DNA of 64,000 bases from Rickettsia typhi (GCA_945865485.1 CAMBEC010000003.1:124001-188000); one strand, 5' to 3'; numbered from the stretch's first letter, positions 1 through 9,109 are shown. Notes: generated from the letters alone by a model not told the origin. A program made the numbers and translations.

Positions 1-222
1 GACAATAAGTATAATGATATCTCAGTCCAAGTTAAGCAATTACAAGATAATGGTGAGATAAGAAAAGATATTGATGCCGATTTTGCTAGTTATTTAATTT
101 TTACAAATGCGGTTAATTTATTGATTGATCAATATAAAGGAGTAAATAAATCCTCAACAAAGGATAAAGAGCAATATTTAAAAACTATTATTAATTTTCT
201 TTACAACGCACTCAAGGCATAA
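1..222 (+). CDS. C-terminal part of a probable TetR-family regulator (5' truncated by window)
   Basis: The first frame is open from the window edge to a TAA at 220-222 and gives 73 residues. The residues are helical and amphipathic, with a G-E-I-R-K-D-I-D-A-D-F-A pattern. In TetR/AcrR regulators this kind of segment lies in the ligand-binding C-terminal domain, where a short G-x-I-x-x-D-x-D turn is common. The DNA-binding helix-turn-helix would lie upstream and is not in the window, so the family call rests only on this tail and is tentative. The next gene starts about 37 bases downstream and could share the transcript. Confidence 0.4.
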   Translation, partial: DNKYNDISVQVKQLQDNGEIRKDIDADFASYLIFTNAVNLLIDQYKGVNKSSTKDKEQYLKTIINFLYNALKA

Positions 223-259
223 GATATTGCAAGTAGAGTTTAAAAGGGGGCTTGAAGGA

Positions 260-526
260 ATGAAGAATCAACAAAGTTATGTGCAAGATAAAATAACAGG
301 CCAACTATATCTTTGCATAAAGCGTGGTACAGAGTCATTATTTTCACCAGGTATTTATTACAAACCTCTTAGTGAGGATGAGATTCCTGAAGGAGCATCT
401 GTAATTCAGAAACATTTAAAGATTTGGTCTTTTATAATGCCAGAGACTGATGCACTAGTTAATAATAATGATTCGAGTTACTATACTGAAGATTCTGTAT
501 CTTCTGAGAGCTTGGGTGAGTTATAA
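260..526 (+). CDS. Small uncharacterised protein, 88 aa
   Basis: I do not recognise this protein with confidence. I chose the ATG at 260 (M-K-N-Q-Q-S-Y) over the upstream in-frame start at 227 because purine-rich AAGGGGG and GAAGGA stretches sit just upstream of 260. The core has a compact, probably folded pattern (V-Q-D-K-I-T-G-Q-L-Y-L-C-I-K-R-G, then S-P-G-I-Y-Y-K-P-L) and an acidic, serine-rich tail. There is no signal peptide or membrane segment. It may belong to one of the small domain families restricted to Rickettsiales. It follows the TetR-like fragment on the same strand and converges on nadK. Confidence 0.6.
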   Translation: MKNQQSYVQDKITGQLYLCIKRGTESLFSPGIYYKPLSEDEIPEGASVIQKHLKIWSFIMPETDALVNNNDSSYYTEDSVSSESLGEL

Positions 527-543
527 GTAGTTTAACTCTATGC

Positions 544-1323
544 TTAAAAGCTAAACTGTTCCTTAATCACTCTGTCTTCAAAAGTATGGCGCTGATCAAA
601 TAAAAGTTTTATAACTTTTGTATCGGTTGATTTTATGGTAACGGAGGCAATATCCTTGAACTCAAAGAAATCAGCAACAGCATTAACGGGTCTTTTTTTA
701 CTATCGATAATTTCGAATTTTATTTCTACATCGACTGGAAGTAGGGCGCCACCCCATCTGCGAGGTCTAAAAGGACAAATAGGAGTTAAGCATAATACTT
801 TTGATGTTAAAGGCACAATTGGCCCGCCAGCAGATAAATTATAGGCACTACTTCCTACGGGAGTTGAAACAAGAGCTCCGTCAGCTGACATCGTCATACG
901 TTCTATACCATCTACTATTATTTTAAATTTTGCAGCTTGGTTTGTCTTTCTAAAAATTGAGACTTCATTGATTGCCAAAGCAGACTCTGTTTTACCATCA
1001 TTGTTTATAGTGTTCATTTGTAATGGGTAGAGTTTGGCAATTTTTGAACGCTGAAGATTTTCTAAAAAATTTTCAACGTGAAATTTATTCATCATAAAGC
1101 CAACACTTCCTGCATTTATACCATAGAATGGTATATCTAGATGCATGTAATTGTGCAAGGCGTGGAGCATACTGCCATCGCCTCCAATAACAATTATTAA
1201 GTCGGCTTGCTCTGGAGCAGCTTTATCGAAAAGTTTTTTAAGTAAATTCTCAATTGCTTCGGCCGGAGCTGAATTGCTTGATATAATGGCTATTTTTTTA
1301 ACTAGGATGTTTTCTTTTTCCAT
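544..1323 (-). CDS. nadK: NAD kinase
   Basis: ATP-dependent NAD kinase, which phosphorylates NAD+ to NADP+ in the cytoplasm and is the only known route to NADP. All family signatures are visible in 259 residues: the GGDG phosphate loop at residues 47-50, a G-x-N-x-G-x-x-G-F segment at 68-76, the NE pair at 119-120, and a substrate-binding stretch matching the STPTGSTAY-type motif at 153-161. Length is usual for the short bacterial enzymes. One deviation is the segment after residue 180 (ICPFRPRRWGG), where most homologues have a PHxLxxRP-like sequence; the RP-type positions look shifted. The start overlaps the end of the upstream PAP2 gene by 22 bases, suggesting translational coupling. Confidence 0.93.
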   Translation of the reverse strand: MEKENILVKKIAIISSNSAPAEAIENLLKKLFDKAAPEQADLIIVIGGDGSMLHALHNYMHLDIPFYGINAGSVGFMMNKFHVENFLENLQRSKIAKLYPLQMNTINNDGKTESALAINEVSIFRKTNQAAKFKIIVDGIERMTMSADGALVSTPVGSSAYNLSAGGPIVPLTSKVLCLTPICPFRPRRWGGALLPVDVEIKFEIIDSKKRPVNAVADFFEFKDIASVTIKSTDTKVIKLLFDQRHTFEDRVIKEQFSF

Positions 1324-1967
1324 AATAAATAAATTAGATGATTTAATAGCAATACTAAGAAGGCGGATATAATTATGTCGCTTGCAAAATGACCACCCAT
1401 TATAATCCGTGATAGGCCAACAATAGAACCAAACAATATGCTAGTTATGTATATTCTAGCAAAGTATAGGCTTCTCGCAACATAAGCTATTGAAGAAAAG
1501 TAATAACCCATAGCAGCATGACCAGAGGAAAAAGAACAGTTTTTAGGGCATTGATCTGAGAATGCAAAGGCTCGAGAAAAATTCTTAGTGCCACCGAATT
1601 CTACTATTTCTCTAGGTCTTGCTCGTCCAAAATTTTCCTTTAACAGTGAATTCACAGTTATTCCAGGAGCAATTAAAGCTGAAATAATTAAGAAAAATGC
1701 CCAAGAAGATAGGGCTTTTTTAAAGTTTTTGGATTTTATTAATATATATAATAGGTAAAGAACACATATAAAAACAAATGTTTTAGTTAATAGTGGTATT
1801 GCATTATAGAATAAGACCACTGCATAGTGGTCTTTGTATTTAAAGCCAAATTCTTTTGAGTAAAATAGTTCGGATATTTTAATATCAAAACTTGGAAATA
1901 TAACAAAAATAAGCGAAAGAAAGCCAAATACAATTAAACTAATATTAACCAGTCGGTTGTTAATCAT
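1302..1967 (-). CDS. PAP2-family membrane phosphatase (lipid phosphatase)
   Basis: Integral membrane phosphatase of the PAP2 superfamily, 221 aa with about six hydrophobic segments. The three catalytic motifs are present in order: K-x6-RP (K110 to R117-P118), an SGH variant of PSGH (SSGH, 147-150, with the histidine kept), and SR-x5-H-x3-D (S186-R187, H193, D197). Members remove phosphates from phosphatidic acid, undecaprenyl diphosphate or lipid A at the periplasmic face. Which substrate applies cannot be told from the sequence. A broad loop with two cysteines (about 140-144) before the second motif resembles lipid A phosphatases of the LpxE/LpxF type, but this is only suggestive. It overlaps nadK downstream. 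Confidence 0.85.
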   Translation of the reverse strand: MINNRLVNISLIVFGFLSLIFVIFPSFDIKISELFYSKEFGFKYKDHYAVVLFYNAIPLLTKTFVFICVLYLLYILIKSKNFKKALSSWAFFLIISALIAPGITVNSLLKENFGRARPREIVEFGGTKNFSRAFAFSDQCPKNCSFSSGHAAMGYYFSSIAYVARSLYFARIYITSILFGSIVGLSRIIMGGHFASDIIISAFLVLLLNHLIYLLWKKKTS

Positions 1968-2027
1968 AGACTATCTAGAAAGAATAAGGTATAGTTCATC
2001 CAAATTTTCAATCATATAGCAAAATAG

Positions 2028-3704
2028 ATGTCAATCAACTTCAAAACATATAAAGATAAACTATTGTTCTTGCCACTTGGTGGGTCAAATGAAATTGGTA
2101 TGAATGTTAATTTATACCAATTTGAAGGTAAATGGATAATGATTGATTGTGGCAGTGGTTTTGCTGATGATTATTTGCCTGGTGTTGATATGGTCGTAGC
2201 AGACCTGAGTTTTATTGAAGCTTATAAAAAAGATTTATTAGGCATAGTATTGACTCATGCTCATGAAGACCACCTTGGGGCAATTCAATATCTATGGAAT
2301 GAACTTGAATGCCCAGTTTACGCAACAAAATTTACAAAATGTTTTTTAAAAGCAAAATTATCAGAATATGCTTTTGCCAGCGATATTAAACTTATTGAGT
2401 TAGATCCAAACAAGAGGCTTGAACTTGGTCCGTTCTCTATTGAAATGATAGGGTTGACCCATTCGGCCCCAGAAATGCAAGCTCTTATGATAAGGACAAA
2501 GGCTGGAAATGTACTTCACACAGGTGATTGGAAATTTGATCCGAACCCTGTTGTAGGAAATTCTTCTGACGAAGCAGCTCTTAGAGCTTGTGGTGACGAA
2601 GGAGTTTTAGCTTTAGTTTGTGATTCGACTAATGTATTTAACAAAGGTGTTTCTGGTTCAGAGGGTGATGTTAGAGATAGCCTAATTGATATTATTGCTG
2701 GTTGTCCAAAAATGGTTGTTGTGACCACTTTTGCCTCTAACCTTGCGAGGTTAGATACGTTAATTCATGCTGGCCAAAAAGCTGGAAGAAAAGTTTGTCT
2801 TACTGGCCGTAGTTTACATCGAATATTTGCAGCAGCACAAGAGAGTGGTTATTTATCTGATATTGCTCCGCTTGTAGATGAACGATCAATCGGTAACTAT
2901 AAAAGAGAGGATTTGCTTATAATTGCAACTGGTTGCCAAGGGGAACCAATGGCAGCGACATCTAAGATGGCAAGTGGTTCTCATCATTCAGTTAAGCTTG
3001 CGCCGAAAGATACAGTTATTTTTTCTTCTAAGATTATTCCTGGTAACGAGAAAAAGATTTTTAAGCTGTTTAATATTTTTGTAAAAAAAGGTGTTGAAGT
3101 AATAACAGAGCGGGACCACTTTGTTCACGTTTCTGGTCATCCAGCAATAGACGAGCTCAAAAAAATGTATGAACTTGTACGGCCACAAATATGTGTACCT
3201 GTTCATGGCGAGCCAGTACATATTCACGAGCATGCAAAGCTTGCAAAGGCAAACGGTATAAAGCACGCTATAGAAGTTGAGAATGGAAGCGTTGTTTTAC
3301 TTGAGCCAGAAGGAGCAAAAATTATTGATGTTGTAAAAAATGGCTACTTAGCAGTAGACGGTAATTATCTCTTACCAGATGATTCGCAGATATTTAGAAT
3401 GCGTAGAAGAATGCGCGATGATGGTATTGCAGTTGCTTCAGTGGTTGTAGATTCCAAGCTACGATTAGTGTGCAGCCCTATGGTGGCACTTCCTGGGTTA
3501 TTAGATCCAATTGAAGACTCGGATTTTATTTCTCAAATTAAACAAGAAATTATTGATGCAGTAGCTGATCAACGCAAGCAAAGTAAATCTGGGCTTACTA
3601 CAGATCAGATAGAGTCTTGTGTTGCCAAGACTTTACGTCGGATGATTAAGCATGAGATAAATAAATCACCCAATATTATTGTGAATCTTGAGGAGATAGA
3701 ATAA
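2028..3704 (+). CDS. rnj: Ribonuclease J
   Basis: Metallo-beta-lactamase/beta-CASP ribonuclease with endo- and 5'-3' exonuclease activity in RNA maturation and decay. The zinc motif H-A-H-E-D-H lies at residues 77-82. The second metal-ligand regions (T-H-S-A-P, H-T-G-D-W-K-F-D) follow, then the beta-CASP domain and the P-V-H-G-E-P stretch containing the late catalytic histidine. A C-terminal domain of about 100 residues completes a 558-aa protein, the normal length. The ATG at 2028 gives the conserved N-terminus with the L-G-G-S-N-E-I-G-M-N motif. It stands alone, followed by a spacer of more than 370 bases with a repeat. Confidence 0.95.
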   Translation: MSINFKTYKDKLLFLPLGGSNEIGMNVNLYQFEGKWIMIDCGSGFADDYLPGVDMVVADLSFIEAYKKDLLGIVLTHAHEDHLGAIQYLWNELECPVYATKFTKCFLKAKLSEYAFASDIKLIELDPNKRLELGPFSIEMIGLTHSAPEMQALMIRTKAGNVLHTGDWKFDPNPVVGNSSDEAALRACGDEGVLALVCDSTNVFNKGVSGSEGDVRDSLIDIIAGCPKMVVVTTFASNLARLDTLIHAGQKAGRKVCLTGRSLHRIFAAAQESGYLSDIAPLVDERSIGNYKREDLLIIATGCQGEPMAATSKMASGSHHSVKLAPKDTVIFSSKIIPGNEKKIFKLFNIFVKKGVEVITERDHFVHVSGHPAIDELKKMYELVRPQICVPVHGEPVHIHEHAKLAKANGIKHAIEVENGSVVLLEPEGAKIIDVVKNGYLAVDGNYLLPDDSQIFRMRRRMRDDGIAVASVVVDSKLRLVCSPMVALPGLLDPIEDSDFISQIKQEIIDAVADQRKQSKSGLTTDQIESCVAKTLRRMIKHEINKSPNIIVNLEEIE

Positions 3705-4081
3705 GTCTTATTGAATTAGGTAATTAAATTCCGTCGTAACAAGCAGAACTTGTGCAACATTGTAAAAGTCATTCTGAACTTGATTCAGAATCTTCTTCAG
3801 TGGCCTAAGATCGTGAATCAAGTTCAGGATGACTCATTTTCCTATACTACGCTCTCAACTGGTCGCGCTATGATGTTTTATCACCTAATTCAATGCGATT
3901 TGCTCTAGCCTTGTTTTTAGATAAAAGCAGGGTGAGGCGCTTATGCATGAAGTAGTAATGCTTTGATAATCCTTTGAAGTTGTAAGCGACGGTAAGAATA
4001 TAATTGATTTTGTTATGGTATAGTATAAATTGAAAATCTTAGTTTTACTAAGAATAAAATATTATTCAGCTCATACAAATC
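3705..4081. other. Spacer between RNase J and the DASS transporter, with one palindromic repeat
   Basis: This 377-base spacer holds one long hairpin element (3768-3833, listed separately). The remainder is AT-rich with no RNA gene I can recognise. A minus-strand open frame of about 56 codons (roughly 3868-4040) has no start codon in its first half and matches nothing I know. The last 70 bases are very AT-rich and probably hold the promoter of the transporter gene, but I could not fit a clean -35/-10 pair. Confidence 0.5.
3768..3833. repeat. Intergenic palindromic element 1 (20-bp arms)
   Basis: Left arm 3768-3787 and right arm 3814-3833 are reverse complements at 19 of 20 positions, with a 26-base loop. 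The arms start and end in GTCAT/ATGAC, which is shared with other spacer elements in this window. It could fold as a long RNA hairpin downstream of the RNase J gene and act as a terminator or RNA stabiliser. Confidence 0.8.
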
Positions 4082-5503
4082 ATGTTAAATAAAGCGGCAC
4101 GCCAAAAAAACAATCTTATTCTATTATTGACAATTAGTTTGTCATTAATTGCTTGGTACTTGCCAATATCTGAAGCTATCTCTATAAATGCTTGGCATTT
4201 ACTTATCATTTTTATAGCGACCATAATTGGCATTATTTTGAACCCTCTGCCTATGGGTGTTATTGCTTTGCTTAGTATCCTTGCTTGTGTTCTAACCAAT
4301 ACATTATCGTTATCTGAATGTTTGTCTGGTTTTGGCGATAGTATAGTTTGGCTAGTAGTTTTTGCTTTTTTTATTTCCAATGGCTTTATCAAAACAGGAC
4401 TTGGTTCTAGAGTGGCTTACTATGTATTGTCTAAAATAGGTCATAGTACACTTGGCATTTCCTATGCTTTAGTAATTGCTGATTTTGTTTTGTCGCCATT
4501 AATTCCAAGTGCCACGGCAAGAGGTGGCGGGGTAATTTTTCCTATTGCTAAATCTATTTGCAAGTCATTTTCAGATGACGAACATCCAGGTGTTTCTTCT
4601 AAAAATGGTGGCTTCATAATGAGTGTTTGTACACAATCAACTGTGATTACTAGCACTTTATTTATTACCGCAATGGCAGCCAATCCACTTGCCGTAAAAC
4701 TGGCAGAAAATGCTGGTTATTCCATATCTTGGACAGACTGGGCAATAGCAGCTATTGTTCCAGGTATTGTCTCTCTAGCAGTAATGCCTCTAGTTGTTTA
4801 TTATCTATACCCGCCTACAATTAAATATTCAGATTCTGCGCCTAAAATAGCTAAAGAAAAATTAGCTGCCATGGGGAGACTTTCAATTCATGAAATTATC
4901 ATGATGGTAGTGTTTGTAGTTTTAATAGGGTTATGGATTAATGGGCCCAGGTTTGGCTTGGAACCAACAACGGTAGCTTTAATAGGCCTATCTATTTTGT
5001 TTGTTACTCGGGTGATTAATTTTGAGGATAATTTAGCAGATAAAGGAGCATGGCACACTTTTATTTGGTTTGCCACACTTGTCATGTTGTCAGACTTCTT
5101 ATCTAAATTTGGGTTGATGACTTGGATTGGAACTAAACTGCAATTTCTTTTTATCGATACTTCGCCAATAAATTCGTTGGTTATTCTATCCTTGCTCTAT
5201 TTTTATATTCATTATTTTTTTGCAAGTAGTACAGCTCATATTACAGTACTATTACCAACGTTCTTAGTTTTATTTGTCAACGCAGGGGTTCCAGGGGCAC
5301 TTGCGGCATTAATTTTAAGTTTTTTATCAACTTTATCTGCCGGATTAACACATTTTGGCTTAAGTAGTACGCCGATATTTTTTGGTGCTGGATATATGAA
5401 AACTAAGGATTGGTGGTATATTGGGTTAGTAACAAGCATAGTATATTTATTAGTCTGGATCTTTATAGGTGGGGCCTGGTGGAAGTTATTAAATTTATGG
5501 TAG
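4082..5503 (+). CDS. DASS-family dicarboxylate/anion symporter (2-oxoglutarate/malate translocator type)
   Basis: Inner-membrane secondary transporter of the divalent anion:Na+ symporter family, 473 aa with about 12 hydrophobic segments. Typical marks are the P-L-I-P-S-A-T-A-R-G-G-G segment near residue 140 and the A-S-S-T-A-H-I-T-V-L-L-P segment in the second half, which correspond to the two inverted-repeat substrate motifs. The plant plastid 2-oxoglutarate/malate carrier and bacterial CitT/SodiT relatives share these. The likely substrates are C4/C5 dicarboxylates from the host cytosol, which suits a parasite with a TCA cycle and no glycolysis; the substrate is inferred. The ATG at 4082 is followed at once by a basic N-terminus before the first membrane segment. 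Confidence 0.88.
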   Translation: MLNKAARQKNNLILLLTISLSLIAWYLPISEAISINAWHLLIIFIATIIGIILNPLPMGVIALLSILACVLTNTLSLSECLSGFGDSIVWLVVFAFFISNGFIKTGLGSRVAYYVLSKIGHSTLGISYALVIADFVLSPLIPSATARGGGVIFPIAKSICKSFSDDEHPGVSSKNGGFIMSVCTQSTVITSTLFITAMAANPLAVKLAENAGYSISWTDWAIAAIVPGIVSLAVMPLVVYYLYPPTIKYSDSAPKIAKEKLAAMGRLSIHEIIMMVVFVVLIGLWINGPRFGLEPTTVALIGLSILFVTRVINFEDNLADKGAWHTFIWFATLVMLSDFLSKFGLMTWIGTKLQFLFIDTSPINSLVILSLLYFYIHYFFASSTAHITVLLPTFLVLFVNAGVPGALAALILSFLSTLSAGLTHFGLSSTPIFFGAGYMKTKDWWYIGLVTSIVYLLVWIFIGGAWWKLLNLW

Positions 5504-5568
5504 TAGATAAAGCTAATTAAATCATATTTTAATTAAGTAAGGTTACTTGTAGAGGTACGATAAAATAT

Positions 5569-6315
5569 ATGAATAAATTACCCTCAATAAAAACAACTAT
5601 TATTTATGATAATAATCTTGCGGTACCCGGTTTACAAAATGGATTTGGCTTTTCTTGCTTACTCGAATACGACAATAAAAAAATAATCTTTGATACTGGT
5701 GGTAATAGATTAGCATTCTTTAATAACTTGCAGAAATTAAATATTTTATTAGATACTATTACGCATATAATTTTCTCTCATCAACATTGGGATCATACTG
5801 CTGGATTTGAAGAAGTAATTAGTAGAATTAACAATGATTGTAAGATTTACGTGCCTTTTAAATTTGACTATAATCTCCTATCTAAAATCTCAAAAGAAAA
5901 GAAGTTAAATTTAATAAAAGACATAACTCCAATTGACGATAATTTATTTCTAATCACATTAAAAGGTAGTTCTTGTGTTATTAAAGAATGCTTTTCAGTG
6001 TATGAACAATCATTAGTAATTAATAGAGACAGCGGATCTATAGTTTTAACTGGATGCGGGCACCCTGGTATTAAAAATATTTTAAGAACAGTGCAACGCA
6101 AATTAGTAAGTAATATAGATTGGGTTATTGGTGGGTTTCATCTCCACAGGAGTTTTACCAGAACTATTGAGGATGTAGTAAATGAATTTAATTTACTAGG
6201 AGTTAAAAATGTTGCTCCATGTCATTGTACTGGTCAAAAGGCGGTTAGCATATTTAAAAATAAATTTATTAACAAAATTCATGAGATAGGTACGGGTTCC
6301 ATTATCTATATTTAA
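5569..6315 (+). CDS. MBL-fold metallohydrolase (COG1237-like)
   Basis: Metallo-beta-lactamase-fold hydrolase, 248 aa, without signal peptide. The metal motif H-x-H-x-D-H (HQHWDH) is at residues 71-76. Further ligand regions are G-C-G-H-P-G near 161, G-G-F-H-L-H near 187 and P-C-H-C-T-G near 217. This set with the late cysteine is typical of the small family that includes the dihydropterin ribofuranosyl-aminobenzene phosphate synthase homologues. The physiological substrate in bacteria is not established. It converges on tolB, separated by a perfect hairpin. Confidence 0.8.
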   Translation: MNKLPSIKTTIIYDNNLAVPGLQNGFGFSCLLEYDNKKIIFDTGGNRLAFFNNLQKLNILLDTITHIIFSHQHWDHTAGFEEVISRINNDCKIYVPFKFDYNLLSKISKEKKLNLIKDITPIDDNLFLITLKGSSCVIKECFSVYEQSLVINRDSGSIVLTGCGHPGIKNILRTVQRKLVSNIDWVIGGFHLHRSFTRTIEDVVNEFNLLGVKNVAPCHCTGQKAVSIFKNKFINKIHEIGTGSIIYI

Positions 6316-6321
6316 TTCAAT

Positions 6322-6354
6322 AGGGCGTAGATATTCTTTAAATATCTACGCCCT
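6322..6354. terminator. Perfect 14-bp hairpin between convergent genes
   Basis: Bases 6322-6335 (AGGGCGTAGATATT) are the exact reverse complement of 6341-6354, with a five-base loop. It lies between the stop codons of the MBL hydrolase (6315) and tolB (6390). The position and stem fit a bidirectional terminator, but neither side has a long U-run, so a role in stabilising 3' ends is equally possible. Confidence 0.7.
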
Positions 6355-6389
6355 GTGTATTCGCTGTACTGGTTCTTTCTAGGTATAAA

Positions 6390-7718
6390 TTAATCTATAA
6401 CATGTGACCAGTCTGGATCTGAAGCGTCACTAGGAGTAGGTATTATGCGCTCATTATAACCAGTGAAGTCAATAGTGTAAATTCTATTAAGGCCGTTAGA
6501 GCTTTTTCCTTTATTACGGGACCCTTTGGTAAATACTAACACTCTACCGTTAGGCGCCCATGAAGATGCTTCAACAAGGAAACCACTAGCAATTAAGCGC
6601 TCATTGCTTTGTCCATCAACAAAATCTGGTTTCATAACCCCAATAGTAAAGCCGCTACTTCTGCTCACTTTCGTAAATGCAATGAAGTTACGACTAGACC
6701 AATTAGGCTCAGCATAAGAACCGCCCCCAAAACTAATTTTCTGGATATTAGAACCGTTTCTGCCCATAACAAATAATTGCCTTGCTCCATGTCTGTCTGA
6801 TTGAAAAACAATATTTTTACCGTCTGGAGAATAACTTGGAGAGGTATTAATACTTGCGCCTCCTTCAGTTATTTGAGATACTTTCTTATTCCTAAGATTC
6901 ATTTCATAAATATTAGTAGCACCGTTTTTTGCTATAGACATAATTGCATACTCGCCATCAGGAGAAAAGCGAGGGGCAAAGGACATTCCTGGGAAATGTC
7001 CTAACAGCTGGCTTTTACCAGAGCGCAAGTCAAGCATATGCACCTGAGGTATTCTGTTTTTATAAGATAAATATAATATTTTTTTGCCATCTGGTGAGAA
7101 TCTAGGGGTAAGAACTAAATCAGAACCATTAGTCAAATATTGGTGGTTAGCTCCATCCTGATCCATTAGTGCAAGGCGTTTTACTCGTTTTAAGTATGGC
7201 CCACTTTCAGAAACATAAACAATTCTGGTATTAAAATAACCATCATAACCTGTAATTTTGCTGTAAACACTATCGGCTATTTTATGAGCAACTCTGCGCC
7301 ATAGTTTTTCTGATAACTCAAAAGATTCACTGACAAGTTGTTTTTCTAAAATAGCATCCCATAGAATGAATTTAACTTGAAGCTTACCAGAAGCAGTTTT
7401 AGTTACTTCTCCATTTAATAATAAATTAGCATTTATTTGTTGCCAGGCCGCAAATAAAGGCGTGTGACTGGTTCCTATTTTTGATTCTATAAATGCTGCT
7501 GAGGAAATAGGTCTGAATATTCCAGAACCTTTTAAATCATTAGAGATAACGGCGATAACATCTTGCGCGATTTTTGTATCTGCTGGATCCACACCCCTAA
7601 AGCTATTAATAGCTATAGGTATCGGGTCAACGGTTCCTCGTGTTACATTAATTGTGTTATCTGCTAACGAAAATAACGGGAATATACACAGGAAAATAGC
7701 CAAAAATAATCTTTTCAT
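6390..7718 (-). CDS. tolB: Tol-Pal system periplasmic protein TolB
   Basis: Periplasmic beta-propeller protein that links the inner-membrane TolQRA motor to Pal at the outer membrane. The 442-residue protein opens with a clear signal peptide (MKRLFLAIFLCIFPLFSLA). An N-terminal alpha/beta domain follows (about 25-160), then repeated propeller blades with the P-R-F-S-P-D-G-K-type motif (near 206, 250, 294) and the late W-A-P-N-G-R and D-P-D-W-S motifs. It is the last gene of the tolQ-tolR-tolA-tolB run, 27 bases after tolA. A pal gene does not follow; the convergent MBL gene comes next, so Pal must be encoded elsewhere. Confidence 0.95.
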   Translation of the reverse strand: MKRLFLAIFLCIFPLFSLADNTINVTRGTVDPIPIAINSFRGVDPADTKIAQDVIAVISNDLKGSGIFRPISSAAFIESKIGTSHTPLFAAWQQINANLLLNGEVTKTASGKLQVKFILWDAILEKQLVSESFELSEKLWRRVAHKIADSVYSKITGYDGYFNTRIVYVSESGPYLKRVKRLALMDQDGANHQYLTNGSDLVLTPRFSPDGKKILYLSYKNRIPQVHMLDLRSGKSQLLGHFPGMSFAPRFSPDGEYAIMSIAKNGATNIYEMNLRNKKVSQITEGGASINTSPSYSPDGKNIVFQSDRHGARQLFVMGRNGSNIQKISFGGGSYAEPNWSSRNFIAFTKVSRSSGFTIGVMKPDFVDGQSNERLIASGFLVEASSWAPNGRVLVFTKGSRNKGKSSNGLNRIYTIDFTGYNERIIPTPSDASDPDWSHVID

Positions 7719-7745
7719 ATAATTTAAAATAAATAATTAATTAAT

Positions 7746-8678
7746 TTACTGATCCATGAAGCTTGGGTCAAAAAGCAAGTTAAATTCTTTCCAAACATCA
7801 TATCTATCAACTGGCAAATTTTCAATTGGACTTGCTTGTCTTACAGCACGAACAGCGCTTTCTGCTGTAAGTTTGCACGTTGCATCTGAATTTGGTGGGC
7901 AAATAATTTTTATAACGGTTACGTTACTTATAGTTCCGTCCGTTTCTAAAGTCATGTGCAACATTACACGTACATCCTTAAGGTTTTGATTTCCAACTGG
8001 TGGACGCCAATTTTTCTCGATTTGACTTTTAACAAGAGACTTTTCTGTAATAGAAAGAGGGGAATCTTCGTTATATTCCATCCCTCTTGTTTTCTTTGTT
8101 CCTTCTAATTGTTCAGCATTACTTTTTTTGAGTACTTTTGAGTCCGTTCCTACAGATTCTTCTTCTAAGTTCTTTAGAATAGAATCAATGCTATCATCTT
8201 CTTTCGGAGCTATTTTTGGTTTAGCCTTAGGTTTAGGGGTTTCTTTCTTAGGCTCCTTTTTAGGCTCTATTTTTGGTTCTACTTTTTTTTCCGGCTCTTT
8301 CTTCTTTTCTTCTTTTTTTAGGGGTTCTTTTTCTGGTATTTTTTCAGCATCTTTAGGTTTCTCTTCTTCCTTCACTGCTTCTTTTTTCTCTTCTGGCTTA
8401 GGTTCAACTGGAGTAGGGTCCTGTTTTTTTGCAGTAGCTGACTTTTTTACTTCTTTTGACTTTTCAGGTTCAATCGCTTTTTTAGCGACAATATTTTCAT
8501 TTTTAACGTTTGATAGTTCGCTAATAGGAAGAATTTCAAATGTCATAACATCTTGTTCTTCAGGCAGTTTTTCAAACACCGAAGGGAAGCCGAGAAAAAA
8601 TACTCCTAGTAACACTAAGTGCAAGATCGCCGAGACAATAATAGCTCTTTGAAATTTCTTATCTTCTTGTTCTTTCAT
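7746..8678 (-). CDS. tolA: TolA-like energy transducer
   Basis: Inner-membrane protein that spans the periplasm and transmits TolQR force to TolB and the outer membrane. Residues 13-35 form a single membrane anchor after a short charged cytoplasmic tail. Residues about 65-155 are an extended K/E/P-rich stalk, and the last 100 residues form a TonB/TolA C-terminal domain with two cysteines near 260-268. Overall length (310 aa) is short for TolA, and the stalk is rich in proline rather than alanine, so it resembles a TolA/TonB hybrid. The start codon directly follows the tolR stop, which fixes both the start and the operon. Confidence 0.88.
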   Translation of the reverse strand: MKEQEDKKFQRAIIVSAILHLVLLGVFFLGFPSVFEKLPEEQDVMTFEILPISELSNVKNENIVAKKAIEPEKSKEVKKSATAKKQDPTPVEPKPEEKKEAVKEEEKPKDAEKIPEKEPLKKEEKKKEPEKKVEPKIEPKKEPKKETPKPKAKPKIAPKEDDSIDSILKNLEEESVGTDSKVLKKSNAEQLEGTKKTRGMEYNEDSPLSITEKSLVKSQIEKNWRPPVGNQNLKDVRVMLHMTLETDGTISNVTVIKIICPPNSDATCKLTAESAVRAVRQASPIENLPVDRYDVWKEFNLLFDPSFMDQ

Positions 8679-9107
8679 TTATTTATGTTTTATGTCCGAA
8701 ATGAGAGCAACTTTGCTAAACCCAGCACTTTGTATGCGAGACATTGTTTCAACAATTACTCCATAGGATATACTCTTATCACCTTTGACAAAAATTCTTG
8801 TATCTTTATTTTCTTTGGTGATTTCTTTAAGTTTATCTATCAGAGTATCTTTGCTAATTAGGGTTTCAAAGAGATATAATTCTTCGTTTTTATCTATGCT
8901 TATGACCAACGGCTTGAAGCTTCCTGAGATTGGCGTAGATTCAGTTTGTGGCAGATCTACCTCGATGCCGGCAACGAGCATTGGAGAGGTAATCATGAAG
9001 ATAATTAGAAGAACAAGCATCACGTCAACCATTGGAGTAACGTTAATTTCGTTCATTAATTTGCGACGCTTTCTACCAGCGTTGCGCCCTTGAATAGATG
9101 CTCCCAT
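8679..9107 (-). CDS. tolR: TolR/ExbD-family biopolymer transport protein
   Basis: Stator component of the Tol motor. The 142-aa protein has the standard layout: a basic cytoplasmic N-terminus (G-R-K-R-R-K-L-M-N-E-I-N-V-T-P), one membrane helix carrying the conserved aspartate in V-D-V-M-L-V-L-L-I-I-F-M-I, and a periplasmic domain. That aspartate carries protons through the TolQR channel. The gene is two bases downstream of tolQ and abuts tolA. Confidence 0.93.
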   Translation of the reverse strand: MGASIQGRNAGRKRRKLMNEINVTPMVDVMLVLLIIFMITSPMLVAGIEVDLPQTESTPISGSFKPLVISIDKNEELYLFETLISKDTLIDKLKEITKENKDTRIFVKGDKSISYGVIVETMSRIQSAGFSKVALISDIKHK

Positions 9108-9109
9108 AG

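Noticed and set aside
3868..4040. A minus-strand open stretch of about 56 codons after RNase J
   Set aside because: No start codon in its first half, no ribosome site, and it covers the probable promoter of the transporter gene. I briefly considered a transposase tail but could not support it.
8128..8652. A 174-codon plus-strand frame rich in Ser and Phe, opposite tolA
   Set aside because: It is the antisense of the lysine/glutamate/proline-rich TolA stalk; low complexity on one strand keeps the other open. The Tol operon context makes tolA the real gene.
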